Source: Balneatrix alpica DSM 16621
GTDB lineage: Bacteria > Pseudomonadota > Gammaproteobacteria > Pseudomonadales > Balneatricaceae
Assembly (NCBI RefSeq): GCF_000619885.1
Contig: NZ_JHUZ01000014.1
Coordinates: 147,752 to 211,751 of the forward strand
Direction: 5' to 3'
DNA: 64,000 nucleotides
Shown: piece after piece, positions 28,282 through 37,627 of the stretch
Position numbering within the stretch: the first letter of the stretch is position 1
Layout of the letters: each line of letters opens with the position of its first letter
Made by a program: the position numbers and the translations under genes
The notes under the pieces: generated by a model
Told to the model about the DNA's origin: nothing
Seen by the model: only the letters and a program-made list of their open reading frames with translations
The model's database searches: none

Positions 28282-29532
28282 ATGGCCCGATTGCTGTATT
28301 TGCTGGTGTTTAGCCTCGCACTGCCATTCTTATTGCTGCGTTTATATTGGCGTGGCCGTCGCCAGCCGGCCTATCGCCAGCATTGGCGGGAGCGCTTGGG
28401 CTGCTTGAGTGCCAAACAGCGCCAGGCATTGCCCCGCCAGGCGTTGTTAATTCATGCCTGCTCGGTGGGGGAGACCCAGGCAGCCTCGGTTTTGGTTGGC
28501 TGGCTGCGTCAGCAGCACCCCGAACTGCCACTGATTTTGACCCATACCACACCCACAGGTAGGGCCCGAGGCCAGGCGCTGATGGCGGATGTGCCCCAGC
28601 TCTATTTACCCTTCGATCTGCCCTGGTTGCTTGGCCCCTGGTTACGCCAGTTGGCTCCCCGTGGCCTGGTGCTGATGGAGACTGAAGTATGGCCGGAGCT
28701 GGTGCGTTTGTGTCGCCAGCAGGGCTTGCCGGTAAGCCTGGCCAATGCCCGTTTATCCCCCCGCTCTTTTGCTGGTTATCAACGGGTGCAGGCATTACTG
28801 GCTCCCGTTTGGGCCTCACTGAGTTGGGTGGGGGCACAGTATCCGGCCGATGCGCAGCGTTTGCAGCAACTGGGGGTGCCGGGTGAGGTCATCCAGGTCG
28901 TCGGTAACTTGAAGCTGGCGATGCCGGTGGCGGAAGGATTGATCGAACGGGCGCAGGCCTGGCGTGCCGCGCACCTGCCTGCGCGGGCTTGCTGGTTGGC
29001 GGCCAGTACCCATGAAGGGGAAGAGCAGCCCTTACTAGCGTTGCAACAGCAATGGCAGGCGGAGGGACAGACAGCATTATTGCTGTTGGCGCCGCGCCAC
29101 CCCGAACGGGTGGCACAGATTATAGGCTATGCCCAAGCGGCGGGGCTGCGTTATGCCCGCCGTAGTGTGGAGCAGCAGCCGGCTGCCGATACCCAGGTAT
29201 TTATTATTGATACCCTGGGGGAACTACAGTTTTTTTATGCCCTGGCGGATGCCTGCTTTGTTGGCGGCAGTTTGATTGCTCATGGCGGTCACAATCCCTT
29301 TGAGCCGGTACAGGTCGGGCGGCTTGCTTTGTGTGGGCCGCACATGTTTAATTTTCAGGCACTCACCGATGAACTCGCCGCCCAGGGGGCGTTAGTGCAG
29401 TGTGCATCGGTGACCGAGTTGGCTGCTATGCTGCGTCAGCAGTTAAGCCAGCCCAGCCGAATTCAGCTTACCCAACTTGGCCAGGTGGCGGCGCCCCAGG
29501 TTTGGGTTGATGCAATCCTCAGCGCCGATTAA
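28282..29532 (+). CDS. waaA: 3-deoxy-D-manno-octulosonic acid transferase WaaA
   Basis: 416 residues, GT30 family. Transfers Kdo from CMP-Kdo to lipid A precursor at the inner membrane. The N-terminal membrane anchor ([20 protein letters not shown]) is followed by [21 protein letters not shown] and the C-terminal donor-site region [36 protein letters not shown] 28282 fits the conserved N-terminus. Whether it is mono- or bifunctional cannot be read here. It lies 30 bases before galU. Confidence 0.95.
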   Translation: MARLLYLLVFSLALPFLLLRLYWRGRRQPAYRQHWRERLGCLSAKQRQALPRQALLIHACSVGETQAASVLVGWLRQQHPELPLILTHTTPTGRARGQALMADVPQLYLPFDLPWLLGPWLRQLAPRGLVLMETEVWPELVRLCRQQGLPVSLANARLSPRSFAGYQRVQALLAPVWASLSWVGAQYPADAQRLQQLGVPGEVIQVVGNLKLAMPVAEGLIERAQAWRAAHLPARACWLAASTHEGEEQPLLALQQQWQAEGQTALLLLAPRHPERVAQIIGYAQAAGLRYARRSVEQQPAADTQVFIIDTLGELQFFYALADACFVGGSLIAHGGHNPFEPVQVGRLALCGPHMFNFQALTDELAAQGALVQCASVTELAAMLRQQLSQPSRIQLTQLGQVAAPQVWVDAILSAD

Positions 29533-29562
29533 GCAGCCTTATTGTTTGAGTGCGAGAATCTT

Positions 29563-30432
29563 ATGAAAGTCCGTAAAGCGATCTTCCCGGTGGCCGGCCT
29601 GGGTACCCGTTTTCTGCCAGCCACCAAGGCCGTGGCCAAGGAAATGCTGCCGGTGGTGGATAAGCCCCTGGTGCAGTATGCGGTGGAAGAAGCGGTGCGC
29701 GCTGGCGTGCGTGACATCATCTTTGTCACCAGCAGCTTTAAAGAGTCCATTGCCGATCACTTCGATTACAACGCCGGTCTGGAAGACCAGCTGCGCGATG
29801 GCGGCAAGCACGAGCTGCTCAAGCTGGTGCAGGAAGTGATCCCGGAAGGGGTGTCCTTTGCCTTTATTCGTCAGCCCAAGCCCCTGGGTCTTGGTCATGC
29901 GGTACTCTGTGCCCGTCCCCTGGTAGGTTACGAGCCGGTGGCGGTGATCCTGCCGGATGACCTGATTTATAACGAAGGCCGTGGCACCCTGTCGGAGATG
30001 ATTGAGCTGGCGGATCAATATCATCAGTCGATGGTAGCGGTGGAAAAAGTGCCTATGGCCCAGGTCAGCAAGTATGGGGTGATTGCCCCTGAGCACTTGG
30101 AACCACGGGTATCCAAGGTGACCTCCATTGTGGAAAAACCACCGGTAGAGGAAGCGCCCTCTGACTTAGCGGTCGTAGGCCGTTATGTGCTGACACCACG
30201 TATTTTTGAATTGTTGGAAACCCAGGCTCCGGGTGCCGGTGGCGAAATTCAGCTGACCGATGCCATTGCCCGCCTGATTGGTGAAGAAGGGGTGATGGCC
30301 TATGAGTTCCCTGGCATTCGCTATGATTGCGGCTCTAAGCTGGGTTACCTGAAAGCCAATGTGGAGTTTGGCCTGCGTCATCCTGAGTTGGGCAAGGGCT
30401 TTGGCGCCTATCTGAAGGAACTGCAGCAGTAA
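29563..30432 (+). CDS. galU: UTP-glucose-1-phosphate uridylyltransferase GalU
   Basis: 289 residues. Makes UDP-glucose from UTP and glucose-1-phosphate for LPS, glycogen-like and osmolyte pathways. N-terminal nucleotide loop AIFPVAGLGTRFLPATKAVAKEMLP, and catalytic region EKPPVEEAPSDLAVVGRYVL. ATG 29563 gives the usual family N-terminus. Follows waaA on the same strand and ends before a strong bidirectional terminator. Confidence 0.97.
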   Translation: MKVRKAIFPVAGLGTRFLPATKAVAKEMLPVVDKPLVQYAVEEAVRAGVRDIIFVTSSFKESIADHFDYNAGLEDQLRDGGKHELLKLVQEVIPEGVSFAFIRQPKPLGLGHAVLCARPLVGYEPVAVILPDDLIYNEGRGTLSEMIELADQYHQSMVAVEKVPMAQVSKYGVIAPEHLEPRVSKVTSIVEKPPVEEAPSDLAVVGRYVLTPRIFELLETQAPGAGGEIQLTDAIARLIGEEGVMAYEFPGIRYDCGSKLGYLKANVEFGLRHPELGKGFGAYLKELQQ

Positions 30433-30452
30433 TCTTGCTACTGTACTTTTTG

Positions 30453-30472
30453 CCTTCAGGGGCTCCTGAAGG
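30453..30472. repeat. Small hairpin before the galU terminator
   Basis: CCTTCAGG (30453-30460) pairs with CCTGAAGG (30465-30472) around GGCT. It stands directly before the main terminator stem, giving galU two tandem 3' hairpins. Confidence 0.6.
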
Positions 30473-30474
30473 GT

Positions 30475-30506
30475 ACAAAAACCCCGCTAACTGGCGGGGT
30501 TTTTGT
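30475..30506. terminator. Bidirectional terminator between galU and mscS-like gene
   Basis: ACAAAAACCCCGC (30475-30487) pairs with GCGGGGTTTTTGT (30494-30506) around a 6-base loop, with T-rich flanks in both directions. On the minus strand the stem includes the last codons and the stop of the MscS gene, so one element serves both convergent genes. Confidence 0.9.
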
Positions 30507-31269
30507 TTGCCAGCCATTGGTCGAGGCGTAGCTGCACATCACTGGCAAAGCGGCGTTCAAAGCGTACATCGACAACATAGGCCTTTAACGTCAGCAGTCG
30601 GTTGGGTTGGTGGTCATGCTGACTGCTAAAGGCGCACACCACTGGGCGACTGAGCAAACAATAGGGGGAGTGACGGACGAGGGCGGGTAAGGCCTCCATG
30701 CACTCCTGCAGTGAAAGTTGCGCCGGTACCCACCAGTCGATGGCGACCAGCTCAGACAGTTCACCGCCGTTGGCATTGACCAGACTTTGCCGCATCACCT
30801 CGCTGTTGGGCACGATAATGGTGTCGTCATTAAAGGTGCGCAGGCGTGTACTGAGCAGACCGATATGGATGACTTCGCCATAATGGCTGCCGATAGCGAC
30901 CATGTCCCCCTGTACATAGGGGCGTTCAAACAGCATCAGAATCCCCGCGACAAAAGACTTCAAGGCATCCTGGGCAGAGAGGCCTAAGGCGATGCCGGAG
31001 GAAGCCAGTAATGCGAGCAGCATTTCATTCGGCAAGCCCCAGAGGCCGAAGGTTAAGTAAGTCAGTACAGTGATGCCGAGCAGCAGACGCAGCACCAGCA
31101 GAATGCCGGGAATGCGTAAGCGGTAATGGGGATAGTGTTGCAAGAGCAGGCGGCCCAGGGCGCCGAGCAGGTAGCTGAGTAACCAGGCCAGGAGGAGTAC
31201 CGCCAGGGTGGCGGCGATCATCGGCCAAGAGAGCAGGTCCAGTAACAACGGGAGCAGGGGGGTATCCAT
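30487..31269 (-). CDS. MscS-family mechanosensitive ion channel
   Basis: 260 residues, a small MscS: three N-terminal membrane helices, the pore-lining glycine- and alanine-rich helix (LLALLASSGIALGLSAQDALKSFVAGI) and the MscS beta domain with VQGDMVAIGSHYGEVIHIGLLSTRL and NDDTIIVPNSEV. Releases solutes on hypo-osmotic shock. GAGGG before ATG 31269 decides the start. It begins seven bases after the P-loop ATPase stop and is the last gene of a four-gene signalling operon, an unusual place for an MscS channel. Confidence 0.92.
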   Translation of the reverse strand: MDTPLLPLLLDLLSWPMIAATLAVLLLAWLLSYLLGALGRLLLQHYPHYRLRIPGILLVLRLLLGITVLTYLTFGLWGLPNEMLLALLASSGIALGLSAQDALKSFVAGILMLFERPYVQGDMVAIGSHYGEVIHIGLLSTRLRTFNDDTIIVPNSEVMRQSLVNANGGELSELVAIDWWVPAQLSLQECMEALPALVRHSPYCLLSRPVVCAFSSQHDHQPNRLLTLKAYVVDVRFERRFASDVQLRLDQWLANKNPAS

Positions 31270-31276
31270 TTTTCCC

Positions 31277-32449
31277 TCAGTACAGCAGGTTACGGCCACT
31301 GAGTTGTCGGCTCAGAGCGGTGGCATAGAGTGGGTTGATGCTAAAGCTCTGCTGCAGCCCTTCGCCCTGGCTTAGCAGTAAGCCTGACTCCTGTAATAGT
31401 CGCAGTTGCAGATGGCTTTGTTGCAGATGGCTTTGTTGCAGGCTGGATTGAAACAGCTCGGCATGTTCGCTGACTCTTAAGTGACCATGACTGAAGACTT
31501 CGGCTAGACACAGGTAGTCATCGGCGCGCAGTTCCCGTAGTTGTTTTAGGTCCGGCAGTGCCAGGGGGGTGAGCAGCAGAGTATGGGGGGCTTGCCACTG
31601 GCAGGCGCTGAGTAGGGCGTAGAGCCCAGCATAGAGATTGCCCTGGCTAAGTTGATGCAGAGGTTCCAGCAGACTGTGGTAATCCAGTAGTTGGCATTGT
31701 TCTTGACCGGGATCGGCGGATTGCAGGCAGAAGGTCAAGCCCGCTTGCTGTAAGCGCTGCAGGCGCCGCTGCAAAGCCGCGTTAAAATCTTCGGCGGGCC
31801 AGGCCGGTAGCCGCACGGTGGCGGTTACCATTTCATCCAAGGCGCATTGCCAGCCCAGTCGTTGCCATACCGCGGTGCTGGCACTTAGCACCCAGGCGTG
31901 CTGGTGGCTGGTCTGCAACAGGGTATAGCAGACATCTTCACGCAGGGACTGCATGCCTGGCTGCCGCCCCGCCAGGGCATGCAGGTTATCCAGCGCTATC
32001 ACCCGTGGGCTTAAGTGATTGAGCCGCTCAATCAGATCCGTCAGGCTGCGACTGCCGCCAAGCTCCAAACCATCAGCCAGCAGTTGGCACCATTCAATGC
32101 TGGAGTTCAGGCGGGCGGGCAGGCGTAGTTGCTGACAGACTAAGTCAGAACTGGCGATATCCAGTGCTTGGTTCAGTAGCGTGCTTTTGCCGGAGGCCTC
32201 GCCACCGAGTAAGGCAATGCAGGTGCGTTGTCCTTGGCGCCAGCCATAAAGCTGGTCGAGCAGTGCCTGACAGGGGGCAAAGCTGGCATGTAGCAGCTCA
32301 GAGCCTGCTGCTAAGGGGGCCAGGGTTAGGGCTTGGCGAACTGGTTCGGGCAGGGTTTGTAAGTGACGGCGAAAAGGCTGCCAATCGAGCCCCTGCGGGC
32401 GGGCAACGGGCTGAGGGGGGACGGGTTTGAGCCAGGGCAGCCACTGCAT
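31277..32449 (-). CDS. P-loop ATPase of unknown function
   Basis: 390 residues. Walker A LLGGEASGKSTLL lies near residue 88 and a Walker B-like RVIALDNLHAL near residue 155, followed by a probable arginine-sensor region and a C-terminal section that looks like a winged helix. No membrane segments. It resembles the AAA/STAND-type ATPases used in regulation, but I do not recognise a named family. It follows the kinase stop by one base and precedes mscS by seven. A 15-bp DNA duplication near the C-terminus encodes the repeated QQSHL unit. Confidence 0.7.
   Translation of the reverse strand: MQWLPWLKPVPPQPVARPQGLDWQPFRRHLQTLPEPVRQALTLAPLAAGSELLHASFAPCQALLDQLYGWRQGQRTCIALLGGEASGKSTLLNQALDIASSDLVCQQLRLPARLNSSIEWCQLLADGLELGGSRSLTDLIERLNHLSPRVIALDNLHALAGRQPGMQSLREDVCYTLLQTSHQHAWVLSASTAVWQRLGWQCALDEMVTATVRLPAWPAEDFNAALQRRLQRLQQAGLTFCLQSADPGQEQCQLLDYHSLLEPLHQLSQGNLYAGLYALLSACQWQAPHTLLLTPLALPDLKQLRELRADDYLCLAEVFSHGHLRVSEHAELFQSSLQQSHLQQSHLQLRLLQESGLLLSQGEGLQQSFSINPLYATALSRQLSGRNLLY
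31405..31440. repeat. Tandem 15-bp repeat inside the P-loop ATPase gene
   Basis: The unit GTTGCAGATGGCTTT occurs twice in a row (31405-31419, 31420-31434) and begins a third time. It is in frame and encodes SHLQQ repeats. Confidence 0.85.
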
Positions 32450-32450
32450 C

Positions 32451-33122
32451 TTAGGCGGGCAACCTGAGCTCGACAAAGGCACCGCCCAGGGTGTCGTCAC
32501 GTCCGGTAACCACCTCGCCGAGGCAGCCGGCTGCCTCATGTTGGGCCATCACGGAACGGGCAAAGGTTAACCCCAGGCCGGTGTGGAGTTCAGCATCGAT
32601 GCCATGTCGTTCCTGACTTTGCTCACTAAAGCCTTGGCCGTCATCACTGATTCGAATACAGACATAGCCTTCGGTTGCCCAAGCACGGATCTGGATCTGT
32701 TTGAAGGCAAAGTCGAGGGCATTGAAGAGGATGGTGCTGAGGGTGAGTTCCATCAACGTGGCATCGAACCAGGCAACCAGTTCGTCATCGGCATCAATGC
32801 TGATATGCAGATCCTTGGTGTCCAGCATGGGCTGGAAAAAGAACAGTTGGTCTTCCAGAAACTCCAGCAGCATATGGCTATCCGGCTGCAGGGTGTAGTT
32901 GTGAGCATGGAGGCGATAGAGTTGCAACATCCGCACCAGGTCATGGTTGACCTTGCGGACATCCTGCTCCAGGGAGGCTAGGGCGCTGGCTAAGGCGCCA
33001 TCCTGGCTGGCGGGATGGGCGCGCAGTTGCTCAAGCAGCTGTTGCATATGGATCAGGCGGTTTTTACTTTCATGGACGGTGCCGGCCAGTACCAGGCGAA
33101 CATCCAGCTGGCTGTCACTCAT
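32451..33122 (-). CDS. Soluble sensor histidine kinase-like protein
   Basis: 223 residues, no membrane segment. An N-terminal helical dimerisation part has AGTVHESKNRLIHMQQLL, a likely H-box whose histidine would be phosphorylated. The C-terminal HATPase domain shows FNALDFAFKQIQ (N box), RISDDGQGF (G1) and TGLGLTFARSVM (G2). ATG 33122 overlaps the stop of the TPR response-regulator gene by four bases, so the two are translated together and are probable partners. The upstream extension of the frame lacks a start with a ribosome site. Confidence 0.85.
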   Translation of the reverse strand: MSDSQLDVRLVLAGTVHESKNRLIHMQQLLEQLRAHPASQDGALASALASLEQDVRKVNHDLVRMLQLYRLHAHNYTLQPDSHMLLEFLEDQLFFFQPMLDTKDLHISIDADDELVAWFDATLMELTLSTILFNALDFAFKQIQIRAWATEGYVCIRISDDGQGFSEQSQERHGIDAELHTGLGLTFARSVMAQHEAAGCLGEVVTGRDDTLGGAFVELRLPA

Positions 33123-34291
33123 GAGGCTTGTTCCTGTTGTTGCGCCAGCAGTTCCTGGCGTTGCCGTTGAACTTCTTGCAGGCCCTTGTTGTCTTGTTGC
33201 ACCTTGGCCAGGCGTTCGGCCAAATCCAAGGCGCGGCCTCTGGCTTCCCACTCCCGGCTGAAGTCTTCATGCACGGTTTTCAGGGCTTCCTCCATTTGCG
33301 CCATGCTTTGGCGTGGCGGAGATTGGCCCTGTTCGAGCTGTTTGATAATGGTATTAGCCAGGCCAAGGTAGTTTTCTGGGGTGCAATAAACGGAATGTTT
33401 TGCCAGCATAATGGCTTTTTTATAGGCGACTTCCGCCACGCTCCAATCCTGATTGAGGCTGGCGACTTTACCCAGCTCCATTTGCCGTAAGACCGCTTTG
33501 GAGGATTTGAGTAGCGCGTTTTGCAGGATTTCCTGCGCTTCCTGGGGGCGCTTTTGTGCCAGTTTTACCTGGGCAAGCAGGTCATCAGCGCGGACAAAGT
33601 ATTCGTTGTCCATCATCAGCTTTTCCAAGTACTCAATGGCTTTGTCATAGTCCTGCATGTGGTAGCAGGCCCGGGCTAAACCATAGAGTGCCCAAGGCAT
33701 ACGTCGGTCTTTTAATTGGCTGGTGTAGAACTGACGGGCTTCTTTGTACTGGTTATTTTCCAGCAACAGGTTGCCTTTAATGCGCATGAGCTTACCGGAC
33801 AGGCCTGGTTGGCTCTCCAGCAGCTGGTTGGTTTGTTCCAGCGCGGCTGCCCAGTCTTGTTTGTCGAGCAGCTCGTTAATGGGGCGTAGGGCTTCTTTTT
33901 GCTTGAGCATCCGCTCAATGCGGCGGCTGAGTTCCGCCCGGGTAAAAGGCTTGGTGATGTAACCATCGGGCTGGTACTCCAGCGCCCCCATCACCATTTC
34001 TGGGGTGGTTTCCGCGGTGATCATGATGAAGGCCGCTACATTCGGCACCAGTTGATTCAGCCGAGATTCTTCCAGGATTTGCTGGCCATCACGGCCTTTG
34101 CCCAGGTTGTAATCCGACAGGATGAGGTCGTACTTGCGGGTGCGCAGGTACTCCATCGCCGCATTGGCCGACATGGCAATGTCGATTTTGGTGGCTCCGG
34201 CCTCTTTCAGTGCATCCCTGACCATGGAGCGAGCTTCAACCAGATCATCAATGACCAGGAAGCGCTTGTTGCTGTAATCGATGCGGCTCAC
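33119..34291 (-). CDS. Response regulator with C-terminal TPR repeats
   Basis: 390 residues. Receiver domain (1-125) with acidic pair D15/D16, phosphoacceptor D60 (LILSDYNLGK) and K114 (ITKPFTR). It is followed by several TPR-like helical pairs (for example ALYGLARACYHMQDYDKAIEYLEKLM near residue 200) and a glutamine-rich coiled tail. There is no DNA-binding or enzymatic output, so it should act by protein contacts. First gene of the operon with the soluble kinase, P-loop ATPase and MscS channel. Confidence 0.88.
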   Translation of the reverse strand: MSRIDYSNKRFLVIDDLVEARSMVRDALKEAGATKIDIAMSANAAMEYLRTRKYDLILSDYNLGKGRDGQQILEESRLNQLVPNVAAFIMITAETTPEMVMGALEYQPDGYITKPFTRAELSRRIERMLKQKEALRPINELLDKQDWAAALEQTNQLLESQPGLSGKLMRIKGNLLLENNQYKEARQFYTSQLKDRRMPWALYGLARACYHMQDYDKAIEYLEKLMMDNEYFVRADDLLAQVKLAQKRPQEAQEILQNALLKSSKAVLRQMELGKVASLNQDWSVAEVAYKKAIMLAKHSVYCTPENYLGLANTIIKQLEQGQSPPRQSMAQMEEALKTVHEDFSREWEARGRALDLAERLAKVQQDNKGLQEVQRQRQELLAQQQEQAS

Positions 34292-34417
34292 TGTTACCTC
34301 TTATTATTGTAGGGCGTCCGCTATGCATGCTGACAGGTTATCGGCCTCACAAGCCCGATGCTTTAACCGTTGCTGGGCATTCATAAGCATAGACACTTTC
34401 CTTGTGTTATCAGCTTG

Positions 34418-35479
34418 TTAATGGCGTTTTAGCTGCAATGCCTCCAGTTGGTTAGCCAGGTTGGCTGGTAAGAGACTGACGAGTCGTTGGCGCAGGGCTA
34501 CTTCATGACGTTGCCACTGTACACCAAGGTAGACCAGCCCCAGCCCCAGGCCTGAGAGAATAAAGGGGAAAAGGGTGCTGTTGGCAAAAACGTCATAGGC
34601 GAGATAAGCCAGATAGCCAAAGCTGCCCAGGCCACCAAAGACTACAAAAAGGCGACGTACGACTAAGGCACCAAACAGGATCAAGCCAACGTTTAAGCAA
34701 AAATAGATGAACTTGCTAAGTTGCGAGTCCGACTCCATGCTGCTCAGCGCCCCCCAGAAGGCCAGCAGGCCAAACAGATACAGCCAAAAGCTGAAGTCTT
34801 GTTGACTGCGGTTACGCAGATCAATCCAGAGGGCCAGCAATAGGATGAGCAAGCCCATATAGAGGGATACCCAACGGCGTAATTCCCAGTGCAGTTCCCA
34901 GTTACCGGCATCTTCTAACTGCAGGAGCCAGGGGGTGAGATCCATGCTCAGATACCAGAGGGTGACAGCGACTGGCATCATCATAAAAGGCAGACGAAAC
35001 CACCAGAGTGCAATGGCTGCCGCAGCCAGAGTGGTCAGCTCCATGCCTAGCCAGCGCCAATCAACCAAGCGATGGTAGTCGCGGTAGTGGGTATCTTCTT
35101 GCCAGTAACCCAGGGCCATTTGTGCTCCAAACACCGCCAGTGGCACCAGACAGATGGCCAGGGTGGCGAGAATACCGGCGGGAATGGGGAGCCGCTTGTG
35201 CTGTAGCAGGTAGTGCGCCAGGGCTAAGCCGCCTGCGATATAGAGTAGCGCCAGCAGACAGATACCCCAGCCACCAAAACTTTCCCAGCCGAGGGTCATA
35301 AACAGGGTCATGGCGAAGATCGCCATTAAGCCGCCGAAGTAATAGAGAATGTGGGTAAAGCTGAAGTGCGCACGGTTTAGCTGGCGCTCTTGTAGCTTTT
35401 GCCACAGGGCTGCACTGGTGTGGGCGGGCAACTGTAATGCTTGGCAGGCCTCATCCATGTCCTGACGATTGATACGCAT
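34418..35479 (-). CDS. DUF2157-like multi-pass membrane protein
   Basis: 353 residues. A short cytosolic N-terminus (RINRQDMDEACQALQLPAHTSAALWQKLQ) precedes about nine membrane helices. The opening ILYYFGGLMAIFAMTLFMTLGWESFGGWG is similar to DUF2157-type proteins of unknown function. Monocistronic on the minus strand. No catalytic residues stand out. Confidence 0.65.
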   Translation of the reverse strand: MRINRQDMDEACQALQLPAHTSAALWQKLQERQLNRAHFSFTHILYYFGGLMAIFAMTLFMTLGWESFGGWGICLLALLYIAGGLALAHYLLQHKRLPIPAGILATLAICLVPLAVFGAQMALGYWQEDTHYRDYHRLVDWRWLGMELTTLAAAAIALWWFRLPFMMMPVAVTLWYLSMDLTPWLLQLEDAGNWELHWELRRWVSLYMGLLILLLALWIDLRNRSQQDFSFWLYLFGLLAFWGALSSMESDSQLSKFIYFCLNVGLILFGALVVRRLFVVFGGLGSFGYLAYLAYDVFANSTLFPFILSGLGLGLVYLGVQWQRHEVALRQRLVSLLPANLANQLEALQLKRH

Positions 35480-35548
35480 AGCGCTTTCCTTACTCCTAAA
35501 GTAGCAGATAGCTTTACCTGGATAGCACTGGCTTGTCCAGGCCAGGGG

Positions 35549-36262
35549 CTACAGTGGTGGGAGATGCCCAGGCCCCTGCAAGCGTGGTAGCCAGCTTTCC
35601 AGTTTGCCCTGTTGCAGACGTTGTTGCAGTTGGCGCCGCCAAGAGGAGGATAAGGCCGGTAAACTCAGCAGCTGTTGCCATTGCGCTGGGCCTGACTGAG
35701 GGTCGTAAAAGTCCAGCATCAATTGGTGGATGCTGATATCAGTTTGTCGCTCAAGTAGACAAGGGCTGTCATTCAGGTACAGCCGACCGGGTTGGAGGAC
35801 CCGGCAAAACCAGCCGCTACGTCCACTTTGTTGGCAGTGGGCCGCTAAGCCCTGGCGGCCAAAGCGTCTATCTATGCGGTAGCAGGGGGCGCGGGGCTGG
35901 CACACCTCCACCACCGCTTTGCCCAGGGCAAACTGGTCGCCTAGGTACACGTTGCTTTCGGTTAAGCCGCGACTGAGTAGGTTCTCGCCCAGGGCAGCAG
36001 TGGGAAGGCGAGCAGGTAGCCATCCCTGTTGTTGCAGCAGTTGATAACTTTCCTGGCTAAACCAATGTAGCACCCGCTCTGGGCCACCATGGTGGTGTTT
36101 ATCACCCTGGCCATCTCCGGCAATGCCGCCAGGGCGAATGTCTAACCATTCCACAGCATGCTTGTTATTGATCGCACTGGTGAGGCCATAGGCCTGGGTT
36201 GGCAGGCCACGATAGAGACCGAGAATTTCAATATTGAGCACAGCACTGTCCTGGCGTGACAA
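35549..36262 (-). CDS. MOSC domain protein (YiiM-like)
   Basis: 237 residues. The MOSC core shows GGIAGDGQGDKHHHGGPERVLHW, LGENLLSRGL and the cysteine-containing VEVCQPRAPCYRID, the place where sulfur or molybdenum cofactor chemistry occurs. YiiM relatives reduce N-hydroxylated compounds such as 6-N-hydroxylaminopurine. A C-terminal helical stretch is present as in YiiM. Substrate not determined from sequence. Confidence 0.87.
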   Translation of the reverse strand: MSRQDSAVLNIEILGLYRGLPTQAYGLTSAINNKHAVEWLDIRPGGIAGDGQGDKHHHGGPERVLHWFSQESYQLLQQQGWLPARLPTAALGENLLSRGLTESNVYLGDQFALGKAVVEVCQPRAPCYRIDRRFGRQGLAAHCQQSGRSGWFCRVLQPGRLYLNDSPCLLERQTDISIHQLMLDFYDPQSGPAQWQQLLSLPALSSSWRRQLQQRLQQGKLESWLPRLQGPGHLPPL

Positions 36263-36269
36263 GGGAATA

Positions 36270-36310
36270 ACACTGGCAAGTCTAGATGGCTCTGCCAGCC
36301 CTGCCAGTGT
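36270..36310 (-). terminator. Candidate terminator after the periplasmic binding protein gene
   Basis: ACACTGGCA (36270-36278) pairs with TGCCAGTGT (36302-36310); the loop holds a smaller GGCT/AGCC stem. Read on the minus strand it is followed by TATTCC, a weak U-tract. Confidence 0.4.
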
Positions 36311-36317
36311 GTTGGTT

Positions 36318-37088
36318 TTAGTCTTCGTAGCGCTTGATGGCCTGCTCGGTAAAAGTATCGCGGATACGGGCTAATTCATCCCAGAATGCCTGCACCTGCT
36401 GAGGCGATTGCTGATAGAAGGCTTGGCTAAAAATCAGGAAGTAGTCTTTGCTGCGCAGTGCAGGACTGGATTTGTGGATATCGGTAATGCCCTGTTGGGC
36501 CAGATAAGCATCCACCACCAGGGCTTGGGCAATATAGCCATCAATGCGCCCGCTACGTAGTTTCTGAATGTTTTGTCCTGTGGTGCGGGCTTCCTCAATC
36601 AGGTAACCGGCATCGCGCAGGTCTTTCACAATGGAGTAGCCACTATTGGCACCCAGAACTGGTTGGGAGGGGGTAAAGTGCTGTCCATCCCAGTGCAGCT
36701 TGCTGTCTTGGCGTTGAAAGAGCACATAATCCAAGGTGGCGAGGCGATAGTGAGGGTCGGGCTGATCACCCCGCATGGGATAGGCGGCCCACAGGGCACG
36801 TGAATCCTGATAGGAGTACATGAAGCCGCCATCAAGGGTGCCAGCCTGTAACTCTTTCAAAATGCGGCTACCGGGCAGACGGATCAGTTCGATTTCGATC
36901 TGTAAATTGGCCGCCGCCTGTTGAATCAGTTCAACGGCAATACCAGGGGGATGCGCCAGTGCGCTACCCTGGCCGGTTTGATAGGGAAAGGACTCAATAT
37001 CGGCATAGGCCAAGCGCAGTTTGGGGCTGGCCTGCAGTGACAGGGTAAGGAGGGCTAGGGTGAGGAAGGTAACTATCCGTATTCGCAT
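36318..37088 (-). CDS. Periplasmic solute-binding protein (SBP family 3-like)
   Basis: 256 residues with a signal peptide (MRIRIVTFLTLALLTLSLQA). The mature part has the binding-protein pattern GIAVELIQQAAANLQIEIELIRLPGSRILKELQAGTLDGGF and a second-lobe GYSIVKDLRDAGY. No permease or ATPase gene is adjacent, so it may be an orphan sensor-like or uptake protein for a small polar compound. GGAG seven bases upstream fixes ATG 37088. It follows the GNAT gene by 26 bases. Confidence 0.82.
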   Translation of the reverse strand: MRIRIVTFLTLALLTLSLQASPKLRLAYADIESFPYQTGQGSALAHPPGIAVELIQQAAANLQIEIELIRLPGSRILKELQAGTLDGGFMYSYQDSRALWAAYPMRGDQPDPHYRLATLDYVLFQRQDSKLHWDGQHFTPSQPVLGANSGYSIVKDLRDAGYLIEEARTTGQNIQKLRSGRIDGYIAQALVVDAYLAQQGITDIHKSSPALRSKDYFLIFSQAFYQQSPQQVQAFWDELARIRDTFTEQAIKRYED

Positions 37089-37114
37089 CCGCTGTCTCCT
37101 AGCCGGATCAATAG

Positions 37115-37627
37115 TTAGAGGGGCAGCTGTGGCCAGAACATCCGCCAAGCTTCCGCCACCCGGCCATCGGGCAGTGCCTCTTCGAGGCTTTCGACATGCT
37201 CGGCCCCCCAGCGCTGATAGGTGGCAATGGCACTGCGGTTCTGGGCAAATACCCATAAATGCAGGTTGTTTTTACCCTGCTGATGTAGCCACTGGCAGGC
37301 ATGAATAAACAGCTGATAGCCAAGCCCTTGGCCATGAAAGTCCGGGTGTACATGTAGATTATCCAGCAAGGCGCCCCATTCGGGTTCTGCTTCAGGTTTT
37401 AAACTTAAGAAACCCTGCAGACGGCCATCCTCTTCCAGTAGCCAGATTTGCTCACCAGGACTGGGGGAAGCCAGACGGGCTTGCCACTGCTGACGTTGCT
37501 CACCAGGTAGTTGCTCGTGCAGGTAACGGGCACTGTGAATGGCGGCATAGGTTTGTTGCCAGCTCAGGGTGTGGAGGGCCGCAATGGCCTCTGCATCAGC
37601 CGTAGTCGCTAAGCGCGGCAGGTTCAT
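37115..37627 (-). CDS. GNAT family N-acetyltransferase
   Basis: 170 residues. The acetyl-CoA binding motif is seen in LHVHPDFHGQGLGYQLFIHA, followed by LHLWVFAQNRSAIATYQRWGAEHV typical of the GNAT C-terminus. The substrate is unknown. ATG 37627 overlaps the SrkA stop (ATGA), so it is coupled to srkA. Confidence 0.88.
   Translation of the reverse strand: MNLPRLATTADAEAIAALHTLSWQQTYAAIHSARYLHEQLPGEQRQQWQARLASPSPGEQIWLLEEDGRLQGFLSLKPEAEPEWGALLDNLHVHPDFHGQGLGYQLFIHACQWLHQQGKNNLHLWVFAQNRSAIATYQRWGAEHVESLEEALPDGRVAEAWRMFWPQLPL

Noticed and set aside
31405..31440. CRISPR-like repeat
   Set aside because: Direct tandem copies with no spacers, inside a coding frame.
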